From an uncultured Thermoleophilia bacterium (GTDB lineage Bacteria; Actinomycetota; Thermoleophilia; UBA2241), in NCBI GenBank assembly GCA_903927755.1, contig CAIYOD010000109.1, positions 1-37,497 of the forward strand: a DNA stretch of 37,497 nucleotides. Direction: 5' to 3'. Below are positions 8,494 to 15,322 of the stretch, piece by piece. The position numbers were made by a program, and so were the translations under genes. The notes below the pieces were generated by a model. The model saw only the letters and a list, made by a program, of their open reading frames with translations, was not told the origin of the DNA and made no database searches. Positions within the stretch are counted from its first letter, which is position 1. Every line of letters starts with the position of its first letter.

Positions 8494-8892
8494 TCACGTG
8501 CCGGGCTCGCGCTCCCAGCCGCGGTCGTCGTAGACCTCTTTCGGGCTCAGGCGCTTGACGTGCATGGTGGTCTTCACGTGGACGGCCGGCTTGGGATGGA
8601 GCGGGTCGAACGTCTCGCCCTTCTCGCGGTGGTACACGAAGCTGCACTCCACTACTCGGAACGGCGTGCGCGTGCCTCCGAAGCCGAAGGCCTCCTTCTT
8701 GGTGTCCCCCGTCACGTTCCTCGGCAGATGGATGATGTCTCCGGCCCGGGGAAGCGGCGTGTCGGCGGGGAGATACTCCAGCGGCTGGGTGCTGTGTCCG
8801 AACGGGGGCCGCTTCTGTTCCGGGTCCCACAACCACACCTCGATGAGTCCCGGCTTGTACTGGGTGGAGCCCGTCTTCTTCTTGCCCGGCAT
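8494..8892 (-). CDS. Hypothetical protein
   Basis: About 132 residues, family not recognised. It has a basic N-terminus (PGKKKTGSTQYKPG) and a beta-rich appearance with motifs EVWLWDPEQKRPPFG, DIIHLPRNV and VVECSFVYHREKGE. The last two suggest a small barrel-like or binding domain in the cytoplasm. There are no signal peptide and no membrane segments. The ATG at 8892 is preceded by GGGGAGG at 5 nt; a GTG one codon earlier is possible. It is monocistronic as far as I can see. Confidence 0.65.
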   Translation of the reverse strand: MPGKKKTGSTQYKPGLIEVWLWDPEQKRPPFGHSTQPLEYLPADTPLPRAGDIIHLPRNVTGDTKKEAFGFGGTRTPFRVVECSFVYHREKGETFDPLHPKPAVHVKTTMHVKRLSPKEVYDDRGWEREPGT

Positions 8893-9262
8893 CACTGCCT
8901 CCCCGCTCGATGTCCTTCGTCGCCTGAATCCCTCGCTGAGAGTATAGGGCGAAGCTGCCTCGGAAACGCCATCCGGCTGAGCGCCGCGCGGCTACGTACG
9001 TCTCTGTCGTACGCTCTAAGGGCGACTGCCTCACCTGCAGATTCGGCGGATTTGCTGCGTCTTAATGGTCCCGCATTCCTCTCTCGGACCGTGTAGGCTT
9101 GGGGCTGCGGGACGCCTCTCCGCGCACCTGTACGCTGCCGGAGCCGCGCGACGCCTGATATGAGACTCGAGGAGTGGAGCCCCCGATCCCTGTCATCTCC
9201 TCACGCCAAGACCAGCTTGCGGCCGTTCATCGTCGCGTCGATATCGTAGAGGCCCGTCGCTG
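8893..9262. other. 370-bp stretch without a convincing intact gene
   Basis: No ORF in either strand here looks like a protein by composition. The only hint is at 9201-9265 on the minus strand, where one frame reads GLYDIDATMNGRKLVLA followed by a stop. That looks like the C-terminal end of a lost gene. No convincing promoter or repeat was seen. Confidence 0.4.
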
Positions 9263-9631
9263 ATGCCTCGGCGCCTCGACGAGGCATTGCGCGTCCTCCT
9301 CGTGGTCACCACCATCGCCGCCTACGGGTACTGGGGATGGGTCGCCCATGACGGTTGGACAAGGCCCCTGTGGACTCTGGGATCCATGGCCGTAGCCGCG
9401 ACCGTCTGGGACGTGCTTCGCGTGCGCGGAGACGGCGCGACGCCGACGGTGGCGGTGCCCGGCTGGGCCCGGCTCATCATCGAAGCCGCGTTCTTCACCG
9501 GTGTGGTCACATCTCTCGCCGCCGCGGGTCTGCCCTGGCTGGGCATCGTGTACGCGATCTTGATCGGCATCCACTACACCCTGACCCACGAACGCTTGGT
9601 GTGGCTGCTGCACGAGGGCGAGGGCGGCTGA
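9263..9631 (+). CDS. DUF2568 (YrdB-like) membrane protein
   Basis: A 122-residue protein with four hydrophobic segments (about residues 9-28, 35-52, 65-85 and 88-105). The family hallmarks are visible: LRVLLVVTTIAAYGYWGW at the start, a middle helix after W-x-P-L-W, and a terminal HYTLTHERLVWLL segment. The role of DUF2568 proteins is unknown. The ATG lies in a region with no strong ribosome binding site. The next gene is 111 bp downstream on the same strand. Confidence 0.75.
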   Translation: MPRRLDEALRVLLVVTTIAAYGYWGWVAHDGWTRPLWTLGSMAVAATVWDVLRVRGDGATPTVAVPGWARLIIEAAFFTGVVTSLAAAGLPWLGIVYAILIGIHYTLTHERLVWLLHEGEGG

Positions 9632-9742
9632 CGCTCGCGTCGTCGGGCGGACGAAGGCGGTCGCGTTCTCCACACCACCAACGGCTTCGTCCCTCCCGGT
9701 CAGGGTAGTCCACAAGCAGATGCACCCACTGAAGGGATCCTC

Positions 9743-10249
9743 ATGAGCAACCTCGAGATCAGTGCCCCGCCGGGCATCCCGCAAATCGTCACGACCGTCG
9801 ACTTCGACGCACCGCGGTACCTGGTCTTCCGCGCCTTCATGGAGCCCGACCTCCTCTCCCAGTGGCTGGGGCCGCGCCGACTGACCATGACCATCGACGA
9901 ATTCGACCCGCGCGACGGTGGCCGCTACCGCTACACGCATCACGACCCCGAGGGCAACGCCTACACGTTCCACGGCGTCTTCCACGGCGATCCCAGCCTC
10001 GAGGGCACCGTCCAGACCTTCGAGTACGAGGGCGCGCCTGGGCATGTGTCCATGGACACGCTCACGCTCGAGGAGCGCGACGGCGGCACCCAGGTGAAGA
10101 CCAACTCGGTGTTCCAGTCCGTGGAGGACCGGGACGCGATGGTCGCAGCCGGCATGAAGACCGGCGTGACCGAGGGGATGGAACGGCTCGAGGCGCTGCT
10201 GGAGAAGCTCAAACAGCAGAGCAGGGGCGGCAAGACGCAGGCGGCGTGA
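9743..10249 (+). CDS. SRPBCC/AHSA1-type START-like domain protein
   Basis: A 168-residue protein of the activator-of-Hsp90-ATPase-1-like (SRPBCC) family. Family signs are an N-terminal strand VTTVDFDAPRYLVFRAFMEP, the conserved WLGPRRLTMTI near residue 40, GGRYRYTHHDPEGN near 57 and a C-terminal helix ending GMERLEALLEKLKQQ. The fold makes a hydrophobic pocket for small ligands, and many members sit beside ArsR regulators. The family member at hand cannot be assigned a ligand. An AAGGGATCC site precedes the ATG. The length is normal. It is convergent with the DUF1697 gene. Confidence 0.88.
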   Translation: MSNLEISAPPGIPQIVTTVDFDAPRYLVFRAFMEPDLLSQWLGPRRLTMTIDEFDPRDGGRYRYTHHDPEGNAYTFHGVFHGDPSLEGTVQTFEYEGAPGHVSMDTLTLEERDGGTQVKTNSVFQSVEDRDAMVAAGMKTGVTEGMERLEALLEKLKQQSRGGKTQAA

Positions 10250-10270
10250 GACCGGAAGGGGGGCGACCGG

Positions 10271-10292
10271 CCCGCGCCCGGACGGCCGCGGG
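10271..10292. terminator. Small hairpin between convergent genes
   Basis: CCCGCG (10271-10276) and CGCGGG (10287-10292) form a 6-bp stem directly after the stop of the minus-strand DUF1697 gene and 22 bp after the SRPBCC stop. There is no T tract. A bidirectional terminator is possible. Confidence 0.3.
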
Positions 10293-10946
10293 TCACTCCG
10301 GGTCGTTCGCCATCTGTGCGAGCGCCTGCACGGTCCGCCAGTTCCTCGTCGTGGCGGCCGTGCCGAGCTTGCGCTCGAACCAGGCGGTGTTCAGCCTGGT
10401 TCGGCCGTACCCATGCGGCAACCTGAGGTAGACGACCGGCGTGGCCAGCGGCGGAGCGCCGACGAACGCCGCCTCTTCTCCCTCCTCCGCGGGCAGTTCG
10501 AGCTTCTTGAAGACGGCCTTGTAGACGGCGCAGTAGGCCGCATCCGACGCCTCGCCGAAGTCCGATTCGCCGTGGGCGGCGAAGAGGAACGTGGCGTGCA
10601 GGATGCCCCCGTCCGCTGCCGGCGCCGTACCTACCGCGGCGGATGTGGCGCCGTCCCCGGCGGGCGCAGTCGCGAACGGGTTGGCTGCGGCCACGTCCGC
10701 CATCGCTTCGCCCGGCAGGACCAGCACGCCCACGCGCGGTCCCAGGTCGCGCTCGATGCGGATCTCGATGGCCGTGGCAAGCGCCTGCGCCGGCTCGTCG
10801 TCGCGGGCGTCGAACACCGCGTTCCCGCTCTGCAGGTACGTGCGCACGTTCGCCAGTCCCAGTCCCTCGAGCAGCGCGCGCAGGTCGGCCATCGGGAGCT
10901 TGGTCCCGCCGACATTGACGGCTCTCAGAAGTGCGATGCAGCTCAT
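10293..10946 (-). CDS. DUF1697 family protein
   Basis: A 217-residue protein. The N-terminus CIALLRAVNVGGTKLPM followed by LRALLEGLGLANVRTYLQSG is the hallmark of DUF1697. A predicted two-domain alpha/beta cytoplasmic protein follows, with YLRLPHGYGRTRLN and KLGTAATTRNWRTV near the end, also conserved in the family. The ATG at 10946 was chosen because the family begins at this residue and AAGGG lies upstream; 11 more codons are open but not conserved. The biochemical function of the family is unknown. Confidence 0.9.
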   Translation of the reverse strand: MSCIALLRAVNVGGTKLPMADLRALLEGLGLANVRTYLQSGNAVFDARDDEPAQALATAIEIRIERDLGPRVGVLVLPGEAMADVAAANPFATAPAGDGATSAAVGTAPAADGGILHATFLFAAHGESDFGEASDAAYCAVYKAVFKKLELPAEEGEEAAFVGAPPLATPVVYLRLPHGYGRTRLNTAWFERKLGTAATTRNWRTVQALAQMANDPE

Positions 10947-11097
10947 GGCCCTTGTCTTCCCACACTTGAGCCGAAGCAAGACCGATGAGCCTCCGGTGGC
11001 GACAGGGTGTCCGCCAGATGCTCATCCGCCGCGACCCAGAACCGCCCAGCGAAGGACGGGAGATCACCCGGCTGCTCAGACTGGTGAACGGCGGCTG

Positions 11098-11126
11098 TTG
11101 ACAGTCTGAGCATCTACTCCTATACT
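11098..11126 (+). promoter_or_regulatory. Strong sigma70-type promoter of the arsR gene
   Basis: TTGACA (11098-11103) and TATACT (11121-11126) are separated by 17 nt. The -10 element overlaps the operator that starts at 11123. The downstream ATG is at 11167, leaving a leader of about 35 nt with a GAGGAGG ribosome binding site. Confidence 0.75.
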
Positions 11127-11144
11127 TCGACAAGTATCGAAGTA
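11123..11144. promoter_or_regulatory. ArsR-type operator 1
   Basis: TACTTCGA, a 6-nt spacer and TCGAAGTA form a perfect 8-bp inverted repeat that overlaps the -10 element. A near-identical copy lies at 11500-11521 before the next operon. The position implies autorepression by the ArsR protein encoded at 11167. Confidence 0.75.
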
Positions 11145-11166
11145 CTTACCGACGAGGAGGCATCGC

Positions 11167-11457
11167 ATGGCTGACATGTCGAAGGTGTTCAAGGCTCTGG
11201 GCGACCCCACCCGCCTTGCCATCTTCGAGCTTGTGCGCGACTGCAACAGCGACGGCTGCAGTGACGACCAGGTGTCCGACAACCTCACCGAGATCGCCGA
11301 GCGTTTCGGCCTCTCCCTCTCGACCGTCTCGCATCACGTCAAGGAGCTGCGGAGCTCGGGCTTGATCACCTGCGAGAAGCGCGGCCAGCGGCTGCACTGC
11401 TGGGTCGACCCCGAGGTGCTCAGCCAGCTCGAGTCGTTCGCCAAGGGGCCGGCATGA
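11167..11457 (+). CDS. ArsR-family transcriptional repressor
   Basis: A 96-residue winged-helix regulator. The start DMSKVFKALGDPTRLAIFEL is typical of ArsR proteins, and the recognition helix is LSLSTVSHHVKELRSSGLI at about residues 55-73. Three cysteines are visible: two near residues 26-31 (DCNSDGC) and one in the wing (ITCEKRGQ). The first pair could be metal or thiol sensing, but it is not the classic CxCxxC of ArsR. The perfect palindrome over its promoter and the second copy before 11559 indicate that it controls itself and the LiaF-like/ICMT operon. The effector is unknown. Confidence 0.9.
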   Translation: MADMSKVFKALGDPTRLAIFELVRDCNSDGCSDDQVSDNLTEIAERFGLSLSTVSHHVKELRSSGLITCEKRGQRLHCWVDPEVLSQLESFAKGPA

Positions 11458-11499
11458 CCGGGCGCGACATGATCGGTGCGACCCCCTTTTTTCACATCG

Positions 11500-11521
11500 T
11501 AGTTCGATAGTCATCGAAGTT
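11500..11521. promoter_or_regulatory. ArsR-type operator 2
   Basis: TAGTTCGA, a 6-nt spacer and TCGAAGTT match the operator at 11123-11144 in arm sequence and 6-nt spacing, with one arm position differing on each side. It lies 38 nt upstream of the ATG at 11559. No clear promoter hexamers are seen around it. Confidence 0.65.
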
Positions 11522-11558
11522 TCGTAGTAGGCCTGTTCAAAGAGACAAGGAGTCAGCG

Positions 11559-11945
11559 ATGAAGGCAGGATCTGTGTGGTTCGGAGTGGTGCTCGTGGCC
11601 GTGGGACTCTGCGGCTTCCTGGACGCGGCCGGGGTCGTGGACTCGGCCCAGACGATCGGCCAGTGGTGGCCCCTCGCCATCGTCGGCTGGCCGCTGGTGG
11701 AGATGGCCGCGGCGAAGCGCGTGACGCTCGGCGGCGCGATCTGCGCGGCGGTCGGCGTGACCCTGCTCGCGGACGTACAGGCCTGGGCGAGTGACGTCGT
11801 GGTGTGGTCGAGCCTTGCCGCGTTCGTCGGTGCGGCGATCCTGGTGTCTGCCGTCGCCCGCAGGCATGAGTCGCAGGACGGCGGGTCGGCGGCCGGCAAC
11901 GGTCGCACGTTCAGCGGCACGCCCGTCAACGGAGCGCTGTCATGA
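11559..11945 (+). CDS. Small membrane protein, DUF5668/LiaF-TM-like
   Basis: A 128-residue protein with four hydrophobic segments (about residues 5-25, 36-52, 57-72 and 79-98) and a polar Gly/Ser-rich tail. The WFGVVLVAVGLCGFLDAAG start and the QWWPLAIVGWPLVEM segment resemble the N-terminal membrane domain of LiaF/DUF5668 proteins. A ribosome binding site AAGGAG lies 7 nt before the ATG. The stop overlaps the ATG of the ICMT-like gene (ATGA), so the two are coupled. An ArsR-type operator lies just upstream. The role is unknown, and membrane stress or lipid modification is only a guess from the neighbour. Confidence 0.75.
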   Translation: MKAGSVWFGVVLVAVGLCGFLDAAGVVDSAQTIGQWWPLAIVGWPLVEMAAAKRVTLGGAICAAVGVTLLADVQAWASDVVVWSSLAAFVGAAILVSAVARRHESQDGGSAAGNGRTFSGTPVNGALS

Positions 11946-12490
11946 CGGCGACAGTCGCGACGCAGGCCGGACGCGCCGGCGCAGCACGCGACGCGGGCGC
12001 GACTCGCGACGACGCCAGCCGCCTCCCGGCGCTCGGGCGCAAGGGCGGCGGCTGGGTCGCCATCCAGGGGGCGCTGCTGGTCGTCGCCGTGACGGCCGGC
12101 CTGGCCGGGGCGGCCTGGCCCCCCGCCGCGAGCCCGTGGCTCGCCGCGGCGGGGATCCTCTCCGCCCTCGCGGGCGCCGGCCTGATGGTCGGCGGCAGCG
12201 CCGGCCTCGGCAAGCAGCTCACGCCCTTCCCGAGACCGATCGATGACGGCACCTTGCGGCAGGACGGCGTCTACGGGCTGGTCCGGCACCCGATGTACGG
12301 CGGCGCCCTCCTCCTGATCCTGGGCTGGGCGCTGCTCTCGTCACCGCTCGCAATCGTGCCGCTCGGCGCGGCCGCGGTGTTCCTGGACGCCAAGCGCCGC
12401 CGCGAAGAAGCGTGGCTGAACGAGGAGTTCTCCGGCTACGCGGACTACCGCCGCACCGTGCGGCGGCAGTTCATCCCCTTCGTCTGGTAG
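11942..12490 (+). CDS. Isoprenylcysteine carboxyl methyltransferase-like (ICMT) membrane protein
   Basis: A 182-residue integral membrane protein of the ICMT/phospholipid methyltransferase superfamily. The family core is clear: GVYGLVRHPMYGGALLLILG at about residues 108-127 (the RHPMY motif contributes to SAM binding), two helices, then AKRRREEAWLNEEFSGYADY near the C-terminus. The SAM-dependent substrate in bacteria is generally unknown. The first 30 residues are Ala/Arg-rich and probably disordered. It is translationally coupled to the upstream small membrane protein and is presumably under the same ArsR operator. The 3' end overlaps the convergent DUF2938 gene by 20 bp. Confidence 0.88.
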   Translation: MTATVATQAGRAGAARDAGATRDDASRLPALGRKGGGWVAIQGALLVVAVTAGLAGAAWPPAASPWLAAAGILSALAGAGLMVGGSAGLGKQLTPFPRPIDDGTLRQDGVYGLVRHPMYGGALLLILGWALLSSPLAIVPLGAAAVFLDAKRRREEAWLNEEFSGYADYRRTVRRQFIPFVW

Positions 12491-12983
12491 CCATCCAGAG
12501 CCCGATGCCGGCGCCGAACGCGGCGTGCCCGAGGAGCATGGAGCCCACCACGCGGCGGGCGTCGCCGCTCCGCAGCCCGCAGCAGCCGTAGCCCATCGAG
12601 GGGAACATGAGGAGCAGCGGCAGCACGGCGGTCGCGAGCCCGTAGGCGGTCCCGCCCGCGAGCCCCGGCCGCCGTCCGCTTCGCCGGGCGGCCTCGATGA
12701 AGACCAGCGTCAGCGTGATGCCCGTGAAGTAGTGCGCGGCGAGTCCGATCCATGGCTCGCCGCGCACCGGCGTCTCGGCCGAGACGTCATCGTGCCGCCA
12801 GCGGCCGCGACACAACCCCGCGGCCCAGCGCCCGATCATCTCGGGGCCGATCTTGTCCGAGGCGAACGCGCCGGGCGCCAGCTTGGCGGCCAGCACCATC
12901 GCCGCGTCCATGGTGACCGTGGCGACCACGCCGCCTGCGACCCCTGAGGCAAGCGCCTTCCCACTGCTCCTCGGCATCTTCAT
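12471..12983 (-). CDS. DUF2938 family membrane protein
   Basis: A 170-residue membrane protein. The first helix ASGVAGGVVATVTMDAAMVL, the loop with DKIGPEMIGRWAAGLCRGRW, the HYFTGITLTLVF helix and the C-terminal GHAAFGAGIGLWM helix together match DUF2938. Four hydrophobic segments are seen. The function of the family is not known. Its C-terminal codons overlap the convergent ICMT-like gene by 20 bp, so the two transcripts are antisense at their ends. A cysteine pair (YGCCGLRSGDA) precedes the last helix. Confidence 0.82.
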   Translation of the reverse strand: MKMPRSSGKALASGVAGGVVATVTMDAAMVLAAKLAPGAFASDKIGPEMIGRWAAGLCRGRWRHDDVSAETPVRGEPWIGLAAHYFTGITLTLVFIEAARRSGRRPGLAGGTAYGLATAVLPLLLMFPSMGYGCCGLRSGDARRVVGSMLLGHAAFGAGIGLWMATRRRG

Positions 12984-13092
12984 CGTGTACGCATTCTACG
13001 CACGCCCAACGTTGAGGATCACTAGATTGAACGATGGGGTGAGGCCCCACGTCTGAGGCGAGTGACAGGCTCGCCGCCGAAGGAGACGGGGC

Positions 13093-13593
13093 ATGGAGGG
13101 ACAAGCGATAGGGGCGATGGCGGGAGCCGGCGGCGTACCGTGGGCGCCTCGGGAATCGGTGCCAGGCCGGCTCTCGGTAGTCTGGAGAGCATTGGTGGGG
13201 CGGATCGTGGGTGACGACAGGACCGAGAGCAGCGAGCAGGCAGTCGCCGGGGTCGGCGAGGAGACCGGCCCGGCCCGCGAGGTCGACGGCGCCGTCCTGC
13301 GCCGCGCGCAGCGCGGCGACCACGGCGCCTTCCACGAGATCGTCGACCACTACGAGGGTCGCCTGCGTGTGCTCGCCTTCAACCTGCTGCGCGACTCCGA
13401 CCAGATGAACGACGCCCTCCAGGACGCCTTCGTGAAGGCCTGGTCCGGCCTGCCGGGATTTCGCGGTGACGCAGCGCTGAGGACCGCGAAGGCGGAGTCA
13501 CCCAGGCCGCGCGGCTCGCAGCGGGTCGCGCGGCCTTCTAGCGCCCGTAGCCCTCGGCGTAACGGGCGCAGAGGTCGACGTAGATCTGCTTGA
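13093..13593 (+). pseudogene. Truncated ECF sigma factor (region 2 only)
   Basis: The reading frame encodes a poorly conserved 60-residue start and then a complete sigma-70 region 2, with the diagnostic run AVLRRAQRGDHGAFHEIVDH, LAFNLLRDSDQMNDALQDAF and KAWSGLPGFRGDAALRT. At about 13485, where region 2 normally continues with W-L-Y-R-I, the sequence changes to a Pro/Arg/Ser-rich tail with no region 4. A complete ECF factor needs region 4 for -35 recognition, so this is a remnant. The junction runs into the 3' end of the opposing carbonic-anhydrase-like gene, consistent with an ancient deletion. Confidence 0.75.
13505..13535 (-). terminator. Hairpin after the gamma-CA-like gene
   Basis: GGCCGCGCG (13505-13513) pairs perfectly with 13527-13535, and wobble pairs extend the stem inward. 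It begins 2 nt after the stop codon of the minus-strand gene. No T tract follows, so the terminator call is based on position. Confidence 0.4.
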
Positions 13594-14062
13594 AGCCGCG
13601 CCAGGCGGCGCGGTACTCCTCGTCGACCTCGCGGTCGAGGAGGCGCGCCGGGACTCCGGCGGCGATTCGCGCCGCCGGCACCACGGCGCGCTGACGCACC
13701 ACGGCGCCCTCGGCGACCACGGCCCACTCGCCGACCTCGGCCCAGTCGCTGACGACTGCGTTCATGCCGACGACGGCGTAGTCGCCGAGCAGCTTGACGT
13801 TGTGGACCACGCAGCCGTGGCCGAGCGTCACCCAATCGCCGATCGTGCAGGTCTCACCCGGGCGCGCGTGGATGACAGCGTTGTCCTCAACGGCGCAGCA
13901 GGCGCCCAGGACGATGGTCCCGTAGTCGCCGCGCAGACGGGCGCCCGGCCCGATCCAGCAGCGGGCGCCCAGCGTGACGTCGCCGAAGACCTCGGCGGAT
14001 GGGTGCACCCAGCAGCCGTCGCCGATCCGGGGCGTCTTGCCCTCGAAGCTCTCGACGGTCAC
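13538..14062 (-). CDS. Gamma-carbonic anhydrase-like hexapeptide-repeat protein
   Basis: A 174-residue left-handed beta-helix protein of the gamma-CA/PaaY/YrdA group. Hexapeptide repeats run from about residue 15 to 135 (AEVFGDVTLGARCWIGPGAR, RGDYGTIVLG). The zinc ligands of this group can be placed: one His in AVIHARPG and two in LGHGCVVHN. A C-terminal helix EEYRAAWRGFKQIYVDLCAR matches related proteins. It could be a carbonic anhydrase or a thioesterase-like paralogue, as the PaaY branch shows; the sequence does not decide. It is 17 bp downstream of an ArsR gene on the same strand and probably co-transcribed. Confidence 0.9.
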   Translation of the reverse strand: MTVESFEGKTPRIGDGCWVHPSAEVFGDVTLGARCWIGPGARLRGDYGTIVLGACCAVEDNAVIHARPGETCTIGDWVTLGHGCVVHNVKLLGDYAVVGMNAVVSDWAEVGEWAVVAEGAVVRQRAVVPAARIAAGVPARLLDREVDEEYRAAWRGFKQIYVDLCARYAEGYGR

Positions 14063-14079
14063 GTCAGATCGCGGTCACG

Positions 14080-14412
14080 TCAGGTGAGCCCCTCAGTGAG
14101 CTCCGCCTGCTGGGCGAGGCCGCCGAGAAGCACGGCGCGCATGGTGTCGAGCGCGTCGATCACGCGGTCGTCGGCGAGCGTATAGCGCACGCTGACGCCG
14201 TCGCGCTCGTTGGTGACGAGCCTCTGCTCGCGCAGCATCTTGAGGTGACGGGACACCGTCGGCTGTGGCACCTTGAGCGCCTCTGTGAGCTCCGTGACCG
14301 TCTTCGGCCCCTCATGCAGCTCATAGAGGATGAGGATGCGCTTGGGGTCGGCCAGCGCCTGGCAGATGCTCGCGTGCAGTTGGTTCACTTCGCGTTCGAG
14401 GCGTTCTTCCAT
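14080..14412 (-). CDS. ArsR-family regulator (divergent to the hdr operon)
   Basis: A 110-residue winged-helix regulator. Conserved parts are LHASICQALADPKRILILYEL (helices 1-2) and the recognition region VPQPTVSRHLKMLREQRLV at about residues 46-64, followed by the wing (NERDGVSVRYTLAD). It lacks cysteines, so it does not use the classic thiolate metal sites. The ATG at 14412 is preferred over an upstream start because the homologous region begins there. The 140-bp gap to the divergent arsR of the Hdr operon holds a palindrome that either protein could bind. Confidence 0.9.
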   Translation of the reverse strand: MEERLEREVNQLHASICQALADPKRILILYELHEGPKTVTELTEALKVPQPTVSRHLKMLREQRLVTNERDGVSVRYTLADDRVIDALDTMRAVLLGGLAQQAELTEGLT

Positions 14413-14497
14413 GGTCCGATTGTCCGGCCGCGCGCCCCGCGGCGTCAATTCGCGGACCTTGACTCCCTCGTGCCCCGCGTCACAAACCCGACTAATC

Positions 14498-14512
14498 AGA
14501 CTGCCTCAGTCT
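14498..14512. promoter_or_regulatory. Palindrome between divergent arsR genes
   Basis: AGACTG-CCT-CAGTCT is a perfect inverted repeat located just upstream of the -35 element of the hdr-operon promoter, in the divergent intergenic region. It is a candidate ArsR operator, and which of the two regulators binds is unknown. Confidence 0.5.
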
Positions 14513-14515
14513 CGG

Positions 14516-14545
14516 TTGACTCGTCCATTCGGATAGGCGTATATA
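14516..14545 (+). promoter_or_regulatory. Promoter of the arsR-tusA-hdr operon, apparently leaderless
   Basis: TTGACT (14516-14521) and TATATA (14540-14545) are separated by 18 nt. The ATG of the first gene is at 14553, only 7 nt after the -10 hexamer, and no ribosome binding site is visible. The transcript probably starts at or within a base or two of the start codon. Confidence 0.6.
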
Positions 14546-14552
14546 AGTAAGT

Positions 14553-14969
14553 ATGCAAATTCACAAGCTCGCACAGACGGCCCCCACGCGCCCCACGACA
14601 GCGGACCTCAAGCCCCTCTTCCGCATGCATGCCGAGCTCTGCAAGGCCATGGCCAACGAGCACCGGCAGGCGATCCTGCACACCATCTGCAGCGACGAGA
14701 AGTGCGTCGGCGACCTCGCCGCGGAGATCGGCATCTCGGTCCACAACGTGTCGCAGCACCTGCGCGTCCTCAAGGAGCAGCGGCTGGTGGAGTCCCGCAA
14801 GGACGGCCACACGGTCTACTACCGCGTCACCAACCAGAAGTTCATCGAGGCCTGCAGCCTCATGCGGCAGGCCCTGGTCGAGCAGCATGTGGCCCAGGGA
14901 GAGTCGCTGCAGGCCGCCGAGCTGCTCGATCCTCATCGGAGCATCCCGGCGCCAGTCGCGCCGGCGTAA
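14553..14969 (+). CDS. ArsR-family regulator, first gene of the sulfur-carrier/Hdr operon
   Basis: A 138-residue winged-helix protein. Residues about 22-100 contain RMHAELCKAMANEHRQAIL, the recognition helix ISVHNVSQHLRVLKEQRLV and the wing with GHTVYYRVT, all typical of ArsR. Three cysteines lie near the N-terminal part of the domain (LCKAM, ICSDEKC) and one lies in the C-terminal helix (EACSLM). This makes thiol, persulfide or metal sensing plausible. An 18-residue Pro/Thr-rich extension precedes the domain. Leading the tusA-hdr operon suggests it senses sulfur species or redox state, but that is inference. The gap to tusA is 99 bp. Confidence 0.9.
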   Translation: MQIHKLAQTAPTRPTTADLKPLFRMHAELCKAMANEHRQAILHTICSDEKCVGDLAAEIGISVHNVSQHLRVLKEQRLVESRKDGHTVYYRVTNQKFIEACSLMRQALVEQHVAQGESLQAAELLDPHRSIPAPVAPA

Positions 14970-15068
14970 GACCAGAGAGAGCCAAGGGGCGACGACCAAG
15001 AGTGCACCAGCAGGCGGACGACCACGTCGCCGCTTGAGAATGAAAACACAAGCACAAAGGAGCAAGAC

Positions 15069-15320
15069 ATGTCCGAAGACCTCGCCAACATCCAGGTGGA
15101 CAAAGTCGTCGACGCGCGCGGCACCTCCTGCCCCGGCCCCATCCTCGCCGCCAAGAAGGGCATGCCCAGCGTCTCCGTGGGCGGCATCATGGAAGTCCAG
15201 GCGACCGACTCCGGCACGACCAAGGACCTCCCCGCCTGGTCCAAGAAGATGGGTCACGAGTACCTCGGCGTGGTCGAGGAGCCGGGCTACATGCGTCTCT
15301 TCGTGAAGAAGATGAAGTGA
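15069..15320 (+). CDS. tusA: TusA-family sulfur-carrier protein
   Basis: An 83-residue protein with the family signature DARGTSCPGPILAAKK, in which the CPGP cysteine carries a persulfide. The rest fits the two-layer alpha/beta fold of TusA/SirA, with the segment GGIMEVQATDSGTTKDLPAW and a C-terminal strand. TusA delivers sulfane sulfur to partners: tRNA thiolation enzymes in enteric bacteria, and dissimilatory enzymes with DsrE-type carriers in sulfur metabolisers. Placement in an Hdr operon that also ends with a DsrE-like protein favours the second type of role. AAAGGAG lies 6 nt before the ATG. The next gene starts 2 nt after its stop. Confidence 0.92.
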   Translation: MSEDLANIQVDKVVDARGTSCPGPILAAKKGMPSVSVGGIMEVQATDSGTTKDLPAWSKKMGHEYLGVVEEPGYMRLFVKKMK

Positions 15321-15322
15321 CG

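Noticed and set aside
10985-11101. 38-codon plus-strand ORF before the arsR promoter
   Set aside because: The product (MSLRWRQGVRQMLI and so on) has no recognisable pattern and no ribosome binding site; it may be the end of a lost gene, but the evidence is too thin.
11456-11509. Tiny ORF overlapping the arsR stop
   Set aside because: Only 17 codons, ending in the operator; more likely chance than a leader peptide.
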